A DNA stretch of 64,000 bases, taken from assembly GCA_009837395.1 (NCBI GenBank), contig VXTP01000044.1:34105-98104 (forward strand), given 5' to 3'. The translations under genes and the position numbers were made by a program. The stretch comes from Gemmatimonadota bacterium (GTDB lineage Bacteria > JAAXHH01). Below the pieces are notes generated by a model. It made no database searches. It was given only the letters and a program-made list of their open reading frames with translations, and had not been told where the DNA came from. Of this stretch, positions 51,139 to 60,091 are shown piece by piece; position 1 is the stretch's first letter; each line of letters opens with the position of its first letter.

Positions 51139-51449
51139 TGCCCGTTCTCGACATCGCCGACTGCATCAATGAGACTTGCCCCTGGTCCGGCAAGCCGGTT
51201 CAAGCCGATTCACTGACGGAATTTGAAGGACACGTTGTGGGGTTCTGCAATCCCGATTGCCTTGAGCAATTCGAGCGTGCCATCCAACACTTCAGAGCGG
51301 CCATCGCCGGCGTCGAAAATCCTGCGGGAGCGGCTGGATCGGGCGGTGAGGGTGGTGCGAGTGGCGCGGGTGGCGCGAGTGGTGCGGGCGGTGAGTGTGG
51401 TGCGAGTGGTGCGGGTGGTGCGGGTGGACCGGCGGCATCCGGCTCCTGA
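51138..51449 (+). CDS. YHS/TRASH-like metal-binding protein with Gly/Ala/Ser tail
   Basis: A 103-residue protein read from the ATG in TGATG at 51136-51140, so coupled to the Rieske gene. Residues about 8-50 hold four Cys in a small treble-clef-like arrangement: DCINETCPWSGKPV and HVVGFCNPDCLEQFE, resembling YHS or TRASH metal-binding domains. The last 45 residues are a low-complexity GASGAGG-type tail encoded by an imperfect ggtgcgagtgg repeat. The tail's reading frame depends on repeat copy number, so strains may differ. It may serve as metal chaperone or partner of the Rieske protein; that is inference. Confidence 0.75.
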   Translation: MPVLDIADCINETCPWSGKPVQADSLTEFEGHVVGFCNPDCLEQFERAIQHFRAAIAGVENPAGAAGSGGEGGASGAGGASGAGGECGASGAGGAGGPAASGS

Positions 51450-51465
51450 TCATCCGGAATAGCAA

Positions 51466-51509
51466 AAGGCGCGGACCCTGTGATTTGCTCAATACACGAT
51501 CCGCGCCTT
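51466..51509. terminator. inverted repeat between convergent genes
   Basis: AAGGCGCGGA (51466-51475) and TCCGCGCCTT (51500-51509) form a perfect 10-bp stem with a 24-base loop. It lies between the ends of two convergent genes. There is no long T-tract, so termination on both strands is plausible but unproven. Confidence 0.4.
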
Positions 51510-51578
51510 CAGTTGTTACGGGCCGGCCTGATCCTCGGTCCAGCCGGACAGGCCGGTGGGCAGCCGCCCTTCAGCTGC

Positions 51579-52619
51579 CTATTCCCCGGTGATGACGTAC
51601 TTCCGCAACATGCGGGGTCCGACCTCCGCGCCGTACACGTTGCCCATCGCATCCACGGCAACGCCTTCCGCACCGGTCGTTCCGGCGTTATCGGCGTCCA
51701 CCACGGGATCGGGGATGAAGGCCGACACGAAGCCACCGTCCCGGATGCTGCCAATGCGGATGCCCCGTTTCCAGCCCGGATTTGCTCCCCAGGTCGCGTT
51801 CGACTCGGAATCTGCGCTGTAGAGCACGTCGTTGGCATCGATGAAGAGGCCGCTCGGACGGCCGAACTGCGTCCAGGTGGCAATGTATTCGCCTTCCTGG
51901 TCGAAGATCTGGAGCCGGGCGTTGCCCCGGTCGCCGACGTACAGCCGGCCCTGGGAGTCCATGGCTAAAGCATGGGGATCCCGGAACTGGCCGGCAGACT
52001 GTCCCGTCTCGCCCCAGGCCTTGATGAACGATCCGTTCGGCGCCAGCTTGACGATGCGGTTGTTGCCGCGGGACCCGTGACCGTCCGCTATGAAAATGCT
52101 GCCGTCGGGCGCCACGAGGACGTCGGAGGGCTGGTTGAAGATGCCGTCCCCTTCGCCCGCCACTCCGGCGATGCCGAGGCTCATCAGCAATTCCCCATCC
52201 TCACTGAACTTGTGGACCTGGTGGCCGATGCCTACACCGCCCCGGGCGTCCGTCACCCAGACGTTGTTCTCCGAGTCCACGAAGATGCCATGGGGCCAGA
52301 CGAACATGCCCGCGCCGAAGCTTTTCAAAAGGTTGCCGTCGCTGTCGAAGAGCAGGATCGGCGGCACGTCTTCCTTGCCGACGCAGGAGTTCTGTCCGCA
52401 TCTTTCCGCCACCCAGATGTTCCCGCTGCCGTCCTGGGCCGGAAAGACCGCGCTCGTGGAGCCCCAGGTCCTGTCTCCTCCCAGCTTGCCCCATATGCCT
52501 TCTACGGTGGTGTACGGATTCGGCGCGTGGTTCTGGGCCGTGGCTGGGCTGTTTAACAGCGCAGTCGAGATGCCGACGGCCGAAAAAACGACCCACCGGA
52601 TCCAGGTCGATGTGCTCAT
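51579..52619 (-). CDS. secreted NHL-repeat beta-propeller protein
   Basis: A 346-residue protein with an N-terminal signal peptide (hydrophobic core WVVFSAVGISTALL, likely cut after ATAQ). The mature part is a six-bladed NHL-type propeller, with repeats such as FVWPHGIFVDSENNVWVTDA, FNQPSDVLVAPDGSIFIADG and FRDPHALAMDSQGRLYVGDR. This plan is shared with peptidyl-alpha-hydroxyglycine amidating-lyase-like proteins, but the bacterial members have no settled function. GAGGA precedes the ATG. It should work in the periplasm or outside. Confidence 0.85.
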   Translation of the reverse strand: MSTSTWIRWVVFSAVGISTALLNSPATAQNHAPNPYTTVEGIWGKLGGDRTWGSTSAVFPAQDGSGNIWVAERCGQNSCVGKEDVPPILLFDSDGNLLKSFGAGMFVWPHGIFVDSENNVWVTDARGGVGIGHQVHKFSEDGELLMSLGIAGVAGEGDGIFNQPSDVLVAPDGSIFIADGHGSRGNNRIVKLAPNGSFIKAWGETGQSAGQFRDPHALAMDSQGRLYVGDRGNARLQIFDQEGEYIATWTQFGRPSGLFIDANDVLYSADSESNATWGANPGWKRGIRIGSIRDGGFVSAFIPDPVVDADNAGTTGAEGVAVDAMGNVYGAEVGPRMLRKYVITGE

Positions 52620-53014
52620 GAGTATCCTCGCTTTAATTTATGAATAGGGACGGTTCCGTCCCGGCCAAGGCGGACCAACCAGCCACGCAGCCAGGCGGAC
52701 TACATTATCCCCGGGTTGTACGGTTTGTTGATATATTCGATATAATAGAATCCAGGCGCGTTTACGCAACGGTTTTCGAGTGCCGTGCCAATGCCCAACG
52801 GGCGTCGAGGGCCGCGCCAACCGCCGCCGCGGACTGCGCCAACCGCCGCCGCGGACTGCGCCAACCGTCGCCGCGGACCGCGCCAACCGTCGCCGCGGAC
52901 CGCACCAACCGTCTTGACAACCGAAGGACGGCGGGACATATTTCAGCAGCAAATTCGGCGACCGAGACGACCCGGTGGAAAGTTACTAAACCAGCCGCGC
53001 GAGGCAGCACTGTC
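52620..53014. other. 395-bp intergenic region with minisatellite
   Basis: No gene is supported. A frame running into anmK from 52640 is open only because the 22-bp repeat inside lacks stops. The first 100 bases should carry the promoter of the minus-strand propeller gene; promoters for the anmK operon lie before or after the repeat. Confidence 0.5.
52810..52918 (+). repeat. 22-bp tandem repeat, about five copies
   Basis: The word GCGCCAAC (GCACCAAC in the last copy) begins at 52814, 52836, 52858, 52880 and 52902, exactly 22 bases apart, within a unit of the type CTGCGCCAACCGCCGCCGCG plus GA. Copies differ by a few C/T changes in blocks. A 22-base period cannot keep one reading frame, so it is non-coding. 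It sits 100 bases before anmK. Confidence 0.9.
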
Positions 53015-54202
53015 GTGTTATCGGGATTCCAGACCACACAGGAACGCCGGATCATCGGACTGATGTCGGGCACGTCCGCCGATGGGATCGACGCGGCCGT
53101 GATCCTGCTGGGTGACAAGGATGACAGTCTTTCCGTGGACGTGCTGGGCTTCGACACGGTGGCTTTCCCATCCGGCCTGCGCTATCGACTGATGGAAGTC
53201 TCCGATGCGAAGACCGGCAGGATTGACGAGCTCGGCCGACTGCATTTCGAGCTGGGGGAACTCTTTGCCAGGGCGGCTTTCGTCGTAGCGGGTTCCGCCG
53301 GACTGTCCATGGAGGATATCGATCTGATCGGTTCCCACGGACAGACCGTCCAACATCTCCCCGAACGGGAAGAAAGATTCGGCGTGGAAACCGGGGCGAC
53401 GCTGCAGATCGGCGATCCTTCGGTGATCGCGCAGCGAACCGGCGTGGTGACGGTCGGCGACTTCCGAGCGGCGGACGTGGCCCGGGGCGGACAGGGCGCT
53501 CCGCTCGTGCCCTATGTGGACTACCTGCTCTTCAGGGATTCCGCAAAGACCCGGGGACTACTGAACCTGGGGGGGATCGCGAATCTCACCGTGCTGCCCG
53601 AGGACCCGGAACCTGGTGACGTGCTGGCTTTCGATACGGGCCCGGCCAACATGCTGATCGATGCCGTCGCCCGAGCGGAACTGGGACGCGACATGGATGC
53701 GGGCGGCGCGGCCGCAAGGCGTGGAAGGCCCAAAGAAGACCTGGTGGCGGACATGCTCGCCATGCCCTATTTTGAGCGGCCTCCACCAAAGTCCACGGGA
53801 CGGGAACTGTTCGGAGACCGCTGCGCGTCGGATCTGGTCCGCGCGGGACGGGAGGCCGGGCTCAGCAGCGAGGATCTGCTTGCGACCGCCACGGAAATCA
53901 CCGTTCGTTCCATCGAGGACGCTTGCCGACGTTTCGTCATTCCCGTCGTCACGCGCCTGGACGAACTGATCGTGAGCGGCGGCGGAGCCAGAAACGGTTT
54001 CCTGCTCGAGCGACTCGCCCGGGTGCTGGCACCTGTCGAGGTATCCACTTCAGATGATCACGGCCTGTCTTCGGACGCCAAGGAGGCCGTGGCTTTTGCG
54101 GTTCTCGCCGACCGGACGGTCCGGGGGCTGCAGGGTAGCCTTCCGGGAGCGACGGGCGCGGATCGGCCCGCGGTACTGGGCAAGATCTGCATGCCCGGAT
54201 GA
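53015..54202 (+). CDS. anmK: anhydro-N-acetylmuramic acid kinase
   Basis: A protein of about 395 residues for peptidoglycan recycling: it opens and phosphorylates 1,6-anhydro-MurNAc to MurNAc-6-phosphate. Marks: IIGLMSGTSADGIDAAVI (ATP loop), GSHGQTVQHLP, LQIGDPSVIAQRTGV, DFRAADVARGGQGAPLVP, LNLGGIANLTVL, FDTGPANMLID and VSGGGARNGFLL. The GTG at 53015 is chosen because the first strand (RRIIGLMSG) must be included and the ATG at 53063 would cut it off. It leads an operon with a SpoIID-type protein and an LptE-like lipoprotein. Confidence 0.93.
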   Translation: MLSGFQTTQERRIIGLMSGTSADGIDAAVILLGDKDDSLSVDVLGFDTVAFPSGLRYRLMEVSDAKTGRIDELGRLHFELGELFARAAFVVAGSAGLSMEDIDLIGSHGQTVQHLPEREERFGVETGATLQIGDPSVIAQRTGVVTVGDFRAADVARGGQGAPLVPYVDYLLFRDSAKTRGLLNLGGIANLTVLPEDPEPGDVLAFDTGPANMLIDAVARAELGRDMDAGGAAARRGRPKEDLVADMLAMPYFERPPPKSTGRELFGDRCASDLVRAGREAGLSSEDLLATATEITVRSIEDACRRFVIPVVTRLDELIVSGGGARNGFLLERLARVLAPVEVSTSDDHGLSSDAKEAVAFAVLADRTVRGLQGSLPGATGADRPAVLGKICMPG

Positions 54203-54224
54203 TGTAGCACAGAGAGGGAAGTTC

Positions 54225-55664
54225 GTGGTGCGTTTCAGCACGTCAACCATGCGGAACATCGAAAACCGGATCCCGGCCGGCGCCGAGCTTGACCGCGCCG
54301 CCACTATGCCTGACCACGCGCCGGTCCGCGTACGGTCCGCGCGGCGAACGCGGCGGCCAGTTCACGCGCCGGCCCTCATACGGACCGCGTGGTGGCCGTC
54401 CCTGGTATTGTTCCTGTTGATCCTGGGATGCGCCGGCAGGCCGCTCCCATCCGATGGCACTGCCCGCCCGGCCCCTACCGAAACCGTGCCGGCAACGGGG
54501 GCGTTCAAGCCCGGCCAGCTTCCGGTGATCCGAATCGGCTTGCTGGTGAACCGGGACTCGGCAAACCTGACCGGGACAGGCCGCTTTCGCGTCGTGGACC
54601 GGGCAAGCGGCGAAGTGATCGGCACATCCTCTTCCGGTCAGATCTGGAAAATGCAGGCGAAAGGCGCGTGGATCGACGTGTCCGCGCCAGGCGGCGCTGC
54701 CCAGGGACTGTATACCGGTCCGATCCAGGTGAACCCGCTCGCGCGGGAAGGGCGCATCAAAGCCGCGGACCGGGAGTACCGCGGATCGATGGAAGTGGTG
54801 TCAAACAAGACCGGCAAGTTGACCGTCGTGAACATCCTCGACGTGGAGAACTACCTGCGCGGGGTCGTCCCCCCTGAAATCGGCAAGCTCAAGGAAGACC
54901 GCATCGAGGCGCTGAAGGCCCAGGCCATTGCAGCCCGGACGTACACGGTGGCGAACCTGGGCAGACGCAAGGCCCTGGGATTCGATCTGTACGGTACCGT
55001 GGCCGACCAGGTATACCACGGATACAGCGCGGAATGGCCCGTCGCCGACCGGGCGATTGCGGAAACCCGCGGCATGATCGCTACTTACGAAGGCAAGCCG
55101 ATCGCCGCCCAGTACTCCTCGACCTGCGCGGGGGAAACCGAATCCATCGAGGACGCCTGGGGGGGCAATCCCATTCCGTACCTTCGTTCCGTGCAGGATC
55201 GGCACCGCGGAAGCGACGACTTCTGCAACCATTCGCCGGTCTATACATGGCGCGTGGAATGGAACAAGAGTACGCTGGAGAACATCCTGGCGACGAGGCT
55301 TCCCGGTATGGACCCACGCAAGCGGGGTGAGTTTTCCCTACGCGACATATCCATCAAAAGTCGATCTCCGACCGGGCGCGTTCAACAACTCGAGATCAAA
55401 TCGAATCACGGGACGACGACTTTGCGAAGCGGGCAGATACGTTCCGCATTGCGCCGGCCTGTCCGCGGCCAGCCCATGCTTCGCAGCACGAAGTTCGATC
55501 TGAAGTTCAGGCAAAATTCCATCGTGGCCGAGGGCGGCGGCTATGGCCATGGCATCGGCATGTGCCAGTTCGGTGCCATCGGGATGGCCGGCCAGGGATA
55601 CAAGTACGACCAGATCCTGAAACACTACTATCGCGGCATCGACCTGGACCGCGTGTACAATTAA
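54225..55664 (+). CDS. SpoIID/LytB-type cell-wall lipoprotein
   Basis: A protein of about 479 residues. After a long basic N-terminal stretch comes a membrane segment (WWPSLVLFLLILGC) ending in a lipobox-like ILGC, so it may be a lipoprotein. The SpoIID domain follows: VVNILDVENYLRGVVPPEIG, KAQAIAARTYTVAN, STCAGETESIEDAWGG (where a catalytic Glu is expected) and HGIGMCQFGAIGMA at the end. SpoIID family enzymes are lytic transglycosylases acting on denuded glycan strands. The GTG at 54225 follows GAGGGAA; an ATG at 54249 is also possible. It fits with anmK, which recycles the anhydro-sugars such enzymes release. Confidence 0.85.
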   Translation: MVRFSTSTMRNIENRIPAGAELDRAATMPDHAPVRVRSARRTRRPVHAPALIRTAWWPSLVLFLLILGCAGRPLPSDGTARPAPTETVPATGAFKPGQLPVIRIGLLVNRDSANLTGTGRFRVVDRASGEVIGTSSSGQIWKMQAKGAWIDVSAPGGAAQGLYTGPIQVNPLAREGRIKAADREYRGSMEVVSNKTGKLTVVNILDVENYLRGVVPPEIGKLKEDRIEALKAQAIAARTYTVANLGRRKALGFDLYGTVADQVYHGYSAEWPVADRAIAETRGMIATYEGKPIAAQYSSTCAGETESIEDAWGGNPIPYLRSVQDRHRGSDDFCNHSPVYTWRVEWNKSTLENILATRLPGMDPRKRGEFSLRDISIKSRSPTGRVQQLEIKSNHGTTTLRSGQIRSALRRPVRGQPMLRSTKFDLKFRQNSIVAEGGGYGHGIGMCQFGAIGMAGQGYKYDQILKHYYRGIDLDRVYN

Positions 55665-55680
55665 GCGAGTGGAGAAGGAC

Positions 55681-56205
55681 ATGATGAATCCGAAACCCCG
55701 CCTAAGCCCCGCCGTCTTCCTGATCCCGTTGCTTTCCGCCTGCATGGCGGTTACGTCGTGCTACTATTCCACTTCGCAGGGATCGCGCGCCGGGGACATC
55801 CGCAACATCGTCATACCGCTGTTCGACAACACCACCGTGGAGACCGGCATCCAGGAGACGCTGACGGACGAGGTGATCGAACGGTTTCTCACCAATGGTG
55901 AATTTCGGATCGTGGATGTGCGGCAGGCGGACGCGGCGATCATCGGCGTGATCACCGCGTTGCAGGAGGAGTCCGTGGCGTTCTCCGCGGGAACGGTGGC
56001 CCGGGAAGTCCGCCTCTGGATCGTCGTGGACGTACGTTTTGAAACCGTGGACAAGAAGGAAGTGATCTGGGAGGAAAGGCAGCTGCGTACCTTCGGTGAC
56101 TACGCCATCGATACCGGTACGGATTCCGACCGCGAGCCGGCCCTCGACACCGCCATCGAGAAAATGGCCGACGAGATTCTGAACCAGTCCATATCGGGGT
56201 GGTAG
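55681..56205 (+). CDS. lptE: LptE-like outer-membrane lipoprotein
   Basis: A 174-residue lipoprotein: the signal peptide (AVFLIPLLSACMAVTSC) ends in a lipobox with the acylated Cys in VTSCYYS. The mature part has the LptE plan: IRNIVIPLFDNTTVETGIQE, LTDEVIERFLTNGEFRIVD, AAIIGVITALQEESV, VDVRFETVDKKEVIWEE and a C-terminal helix. LptE plugs and assists LptD, which inserts lipopolysaccharide in the outer membrane. GGAGAAGG precedes the ATG at 55681. It is 16 bases behind the SpoIID gene. This is the best single indication of a Gram-negative envelope here. Confidence 0.82.
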   Translation: MMNPKPRLSPAVFLIPLLSACMAVTSCYYSTSQGSRAGDIRNIVIPLFDNTTVETGIQETLTDEVIERFLTNGEFRIVDVRQADAAIIGVITALQEESVAFSAGTVAREVRLWIVVDVRFETVDKKEVIWEERQLRTFGDYAIDTGTDSDREPALDTAIEKMADEILNQSISGW

Positions 56206-56287
56206 TCGTCGCTGCTGTACCACGACCGCCGCCGCCCGCGCCCCGGTATCCGTCATTACAGCAACCTGGTAGTCATCGACGCCGGTA

Positions 56288-56345
56288 CCTACCGTGCCCG
56301 GTGTGCCTGGCGGTGGCACTGATCCTACCGTGCCCGGCGTGCCTG
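56288..56345 (+). repeat. 36-bp spaced direct repeat at the end of the peptidase gene
   Basis: CCTACCGTGCCCGG(T/C)GTGCCTG starts at 56288 and again at 56324, 36 bases apart. The second copy includes the stop codon (minus strand) of the membrane peptidase gene, so the gene end has been duplicated into the intergenic space. Confidence 0.75.
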
Positions 56346-58739
56346 TCGGTCGGGACCGTCCGATCCGTTCTGCTGATACCACTGGCAGCGGTCTATCCAG
56401 GCTTCCGCGGTCCTGGCCACACCCCCCGCGCCCACCAGCGCAGCCATGCGCCCGAAGGCTTCGGCCGACTGGTCGTAGCGCTCAAGGTAGAAGTGGGCCA
56501 TGGCTTCCAGTCGCAGGCTTTCCTGCCGTACCAGCTCGTCCGGAAGTCCGACCGCATCCGCTTTCGCCAGGTACTCGAGCGCCTGTTCATAGGATCCCGA
56601 TAGGAACAGCCAGCGGCCCAGGAGGTAGTGGCCCGTCCCGTAGTCGGGCGCGAGATCGCCCGCGTCCCGGACGGACAGGACCAGGCGCCAGTGTCCGGTC
56701 ACGGCGGTCAGATAGGTCATGATCGTATCCCGGATCGGCTCCCGGTCGAGCACCTCCATCCGGATGGACGCCGCGCGCGACATGGCTTCCGACGCTTGCA
56801 GGTTCACGACCGCTTCGTAGCTTCTCCTGGCATCATCAATTTTCCCGGTCTTCCACGCCGTATCTCCCCGGACTAGCTGGGAGTCCGCCAGCAGCCCGAC
56901 GGTCTGGTCCGGTCGTTCGATCTGCTGGGCGACCGACTCGATCCTTTCGTAGTCCCCCTGCCGGTAGATCCCGTACAGCAGACCTCTCAGGGCCGACGGG
57001 TTCTCGGGCTCCAGTTCGAGCACGCGGTCGAAATTGCGCACGGCATCCCAATAGCGTTGCGCGTTGTAGGCTTGCCAGCCCCGGTCGTTCAGCGCCGCCA
57101 CCTCGTGGGGACAGTGGAGTCTGAAAATAGAGGGACGGATAAACCGTTGGCGGGCGATGCGGAGTTGGTCTTCCCGCAACTGAATGCCGTCCACGAACGC
57201 CTCCCACTCGGCGATGAGTTCCACCGTGGTCCGGCCGTAGGACGCCTCGACGGCGCCGTCGGGAAAGGCCTGCTTGAACGCGTCCAGTCCGTAGCGTTCG
57301 ATCAGGAAGCGAACGAAGGATCCGCACAGCGTGTAGCTGCGCGAGGACGCGGCCGTCCAGAAGCCCGTCATGCTCAGCAGGTTCTCCAGGGGCGGCGCAT
57401 ACCCGAGTTCACGCATGGCGCGGCTCCACTCGTGCGGGTTCATGGGGGCGTCCTGCCAGTCCACCGCCTCGGCCAGGCCTTCGTGGAACCCTATCCAGTA
57501 GCTACCGCCATACAGCGCGTTCCCGAAAGCGGCGGACACGACGTGCACCAGTTCATGTTTCAGCACGGGATGGGGAAACGACGCGTTGTTGAGGTGCATT
57601 TCGTCCGCACCGGGGCGTTCGATGGACGTATGCCGGGCGCCCATGAGCCGCTTCTTCTGGTCCGCGCTGCCGTAGATGTACGATGCGATGCGCGTCGACG
57701 GGGCCGGCACGTCCAGGTAAGTGATGATCCGGTCGAGCTGGTACTCGTGATCCCGGGCGATGAGATCGATGTTCCAGGCCGAAATCGTATTCGTATCATA
57801 GTAGATGTCGAAGTGGGCCGTCTGCCGGTGGCCTCCCAGGGCCTGCTGGATATGCGCCCGGTCGATCACGATGCCCAGCGGTGCCCGGTAGACATAAGCC
57901 ACCCCCAGCACCACCACCGAGACCAGGAACAGCGCCCGCATGACCATGCCGGTCGCGGCACTTCCGCCGTCCAGCTTGCCTCCGCGAGATATCCCGCTGT
58001 CCTGGCCGCCGTGAGATATCCCGCCGTCCTGGCCGCCGCGGAACTTCAGGAGCAGCGAGGGACGGATCTTCCGGGCCGACGGATCGAAACAGGCGCACAG
58101 GCCGGAGATCATCGCAATGACGCTGACGAGCACAATCGCCCGTGCCGCAAGCAGTGTCGAGGTGATGACCACCACTTCATCGTAAATCGGTCCGGGGAAA
58201 TACCCGATAATCGGGTTGTAGGCGAAAACAGGCGGCTCGGTCGCCAGGCGATACAAGCTGATACCGACGGAAACGAACATGACGCCAAGAAAAAGGAGCG
58301 TGCCGTGCCGTCTTCGCTCCGTGGCCAGCGCGCAGAGCAACGCGACGGCGGTGGCCCACAGGACGCTGATGCCGGGAAGCAGCAGGTAGAACGCGAGTCC
58401 TTCGGGCACGTTGCAGAAACCGCTGATCCAACTCTTGACGAACATCACGGTCATCGGCAGCAGGAGTGTCGAGAGGGAAAACCCGAAGAGCAATGCGAGC
58501 AACGTCGAATGACGGGTGTTGCGCGGGCCGTCTCTCCGCCAGCCGCTCACGAGATGCACGGTCATCACGCCCGTGGCAAAGGTGGCGACGGCGGCGGTCA
58601 GGAACGCAAACTCGAAACCGAGGTCATCCACGAGGGGCAACTGCGTCATCGCCGCCGCGGCTGCTGTCAGGACCGCGGTCGTGGCCAGATACGGCTTGCG
58701 GCGCAGGACGCTCGTTATGAAGTGCTTGTCCAGGCTCAT
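56325..58739 (-). CDS. membrane gluzincin metallopeptidase with TPR-like repeats
   Basis: An 804-residue protein. The first 300 residues hold about seven membrane helices. A peptidase-MA-like domain follows with the zinc motif HELVH (His395, Glu396, His399) and the downstream HEGLAEAVDW supplying the Glu ligand. The C-terminal 270 residues contain TPR-like pairs of helices (YNAQRYWDAVRNFDRVLELE, SGSYEQALEYLAKA, YLERYDQSAEAFGRMAAL). A short Gly-rich loop between helices repeats an eight-residue unit (GGQDSGIS type). It should cut or bind proteins at the membrane; substrate unknown. It stands alone, convergent with lptE. Confidence 0.82.
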   Translation of the reverse strand: MSLDKHFITSVLRRKPYLATTAVLTAAAAAMTQLPLVDDLGFEFAFLTAAVATFATGVMTVHLVSGWRRDGPRNTRHSTLLALLFGFSLSTLLLPMTVMFVKSWISGFCNVPEGLAFYLLLPGISVLWATAVALLCALATERRRHGTLLFLGVMFVSVGISLYRLATEPPVFAYNPIIGYFPGPIYDEVVVITSTLLAARAIVLVSVIAMISGLCACFDPSARKIRPSLLLKFRGGQDGGISHGGQDSGISRGGKLDGGSAATGMVMRALFLVSVVVLGVAYVYRAPLGIVIDRAHIQQALGGHRQTAHFDIYYDTNTISAWNIDLIARDHEYQLDRIITYLDVPAPSTRIASYIYGSADQKKRLMGARHTSIERPGADEMHLNNASFPHPVLKHELVHVVSAAFGNALYGGSYWIGFHEGLAEAVDWQDAPMNPHEWSRAMRELGYAPPLENLLSMTGFWTAASSRSYTLCGSFVRFLIERYGLDAFKQAFPDGAVEASYGRTTVELIAEWEAFVDGIQLREDQLRIARQRFIRPSIFRLHCPHEVAALNDRGWQAYNAQRYWDAVRNFDRVLELEPENPSALRGLLYGIYRQGDYERIESVAQQIERPDQTVGLLADSQLVRGDTAWKTGKIDDARRSYEAVVNLQASEAMSRAASIRMEVLDREPIRDTIMTYLTAVTGHWRLVLSVRDAGDLAPDYGTGHYLLGRWLFLSGSYEQALEYLAKADAVGLPDELVRQESLRLEAMAHFYLERYDQSAEAFGRMAALVGAGGVARTAEAWIDRCQWYQQNGSDGPDRQARRAR
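57984..58044 (-). repeat. 24-bp in-frame repeat in the peptidase gene
   Basis: Two to three copies of a 24-base unit containing GAGATATCCCGC and GTCCTGGCCGCCG encode the repeated GGQDGGIS/GGQDSGIS loop between membrane helices. The period is a multiple of three. Confidence 0.7.
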
Positions 58740-58962
58740 GAAAGGACCTGCGGTGGTGAAAAACGGTAGTGAAAGGCGTCGCGATGTTCAGGCATTGTAC
58801 TGTGTTCCGGATCCGTTATGTATCCCGAATCCGTGGTTGAGCATGATATACCGGAAGGCGCTTCAGGGCTAGATGATTCGAAGCGTTTTTGCTGTCCGGC
58901 CCGCCCGCGCGGCGGTATAATGACTGCGTTTCCGATTAACCTGAAGCAAGGAGGTATGCGTG

Positions 58963-60036
58963 ATGAACCTGGACCTGGAATACCGCCCGGTACTGGGCAC
59001 GAAAACGGACTATGGCATCGGCATCATCGGGGCGGGCGGGATCGTAAACGCCGCGCACCTCCCCGCCTACCGCAAGGCAGGATTCAATGTAATCGGGTTG
59101 ACGGACAAGGACGTCGACAAGGCGAACCGGACCGCCCGGTATTTCGAGGTGCCGAGGGTATATCCTACCGTGGATTCGCTGCTCGAAGATCCCGCTGTGG
59201 AAATCGTGGACATCGCCGTCCCGCCCTGGCACCAGAAGGAACTCGTCCGGAAGGCGACGGCGGCCGGCAAGCATCTGCTATGCCAGAAACCGCTTTCAAA
59301 CGTATACGCCGAAGCCGTTGAGATCGTGGAGATGGCGGAGGAGCGCGGCGTGAAGCTGGCCGTGAACCAGCAGATGCGGTGGGACCAGGCAGTGAGGGCG
59401 TCCAGGACGCTGCTGAACCGCGGGTTGCTGGGCGAACCCGCGTCGGCCGTGATCGACGTGAGCATCCTGACCGAATGGCGGGCCTGGCCCTGGGTCCTCG
59501 AGGCCGGGGGGCTCGACCTGATGTTCCACAGTATACACTACTTCGACAGCATGCGTTCTCTGTTCGGCGACCCCGAGCGGGTCTGGTCGTCCGGCGCGTC
59601 CTATCCCGGGCATGTAGCGACCGGAGAAACACGGACGATTACGGTGTTCGAGTACTCGGACACCTTCCGCGCCCTGGTGTCCGTCAACCACAACAACTGG
59701 ACGGAAGAGAACTTCGCGACGTTGCGTATAGACGGAACAGAAGGATACGCCGCAGGGACATTTGGCTTGCTGTACGACTATCCCCACGGCCGGCCCGACA
59801 CGTTAGCCTGGTCCAGCCGGAAGATCGATGCCGGCAACACCATCCATCACCGGTTCGAAGAACGGTGGATACCCGATTCCTTCATCGGCCCCATGGGTGA
59901 ACTGATGTCCTCCATCGAACAGGACCGGCTTCCCGAGACCAACGGCCGAGACAATCTCAAGACGCTTCAGCTCGTCAACGCCGGTTACCTGTCCATGGCG
60001 GAACACCGGGCCGTGGCTCCGGGCGAAATCGGGTAG
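58963..60036 (+). CDS. Gfo/Idh/MocA-family oxidoreductase
   Basis: A 357-residue NAD(P)-dependent dehydrogenase. The nucleotide loop is GIGIIGAGGIVNAAHLPAY, followed by KAGFNVIGLTDKD and the family's HLLCQKPLSN with the catalytic Lys. The C-terminal half is the usual substrate-binding sheet (about 130-357), with GGLDLMFHSIHYFDSM where the catalytic His lies. AAGGAGG is eight bases before the ATG at 58963. Members oxidise sugars or inositols; the exact substrate cannot be read here. Confidence 0.9.
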   Translation: MNLDLEYRPVLGTKTDYGIGIIGAGGIVNAAHLPAYRKAGFNVIGLTDKDVDKANRTARYFEVPRVYPTVDSLLEDPAVEIVDIAVPPWHQKELVRKATAAGKHLLCQKPLSNVYAEAVEIVEMAEERGVKLAVNQQMRWDQAVRASRTLLNRGLLGEPASAVIDVSILTEWRAWPWVLEAGGLDLMFHSIHYFDSMRSLFGDPERVWSSGASYPGHVATGETRTITVFEYSDTFRALVSVNHNNWTEENFATLRIDGTEGYAAGTFGLLYDYPHGRPDTLAWSSRKIDAGNTIHHRFEERWIPDSFIGPMGELMSSIEQDRLPETNGRDNLKTLQLVNAGYLSMAEHRAVAPGEIG

Positions 60037-60091
60037 TGATGCAAATCCTCGCCGGGATATATTGTTTGAAAGCGGATTTAATATGTTGTCA

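Noticed and set aside
52785..52918. possible CRISPR array
   Set aside because: The units are directly adjacent 22-mers without unique spacers, and no cas gene is near.
52640..53014. N-terminal extension of anmK through the repeat region
   Set aside because: The 22-bp period cannot conserve a frame, and AnmK proteins begin just before the MSGTS loop.
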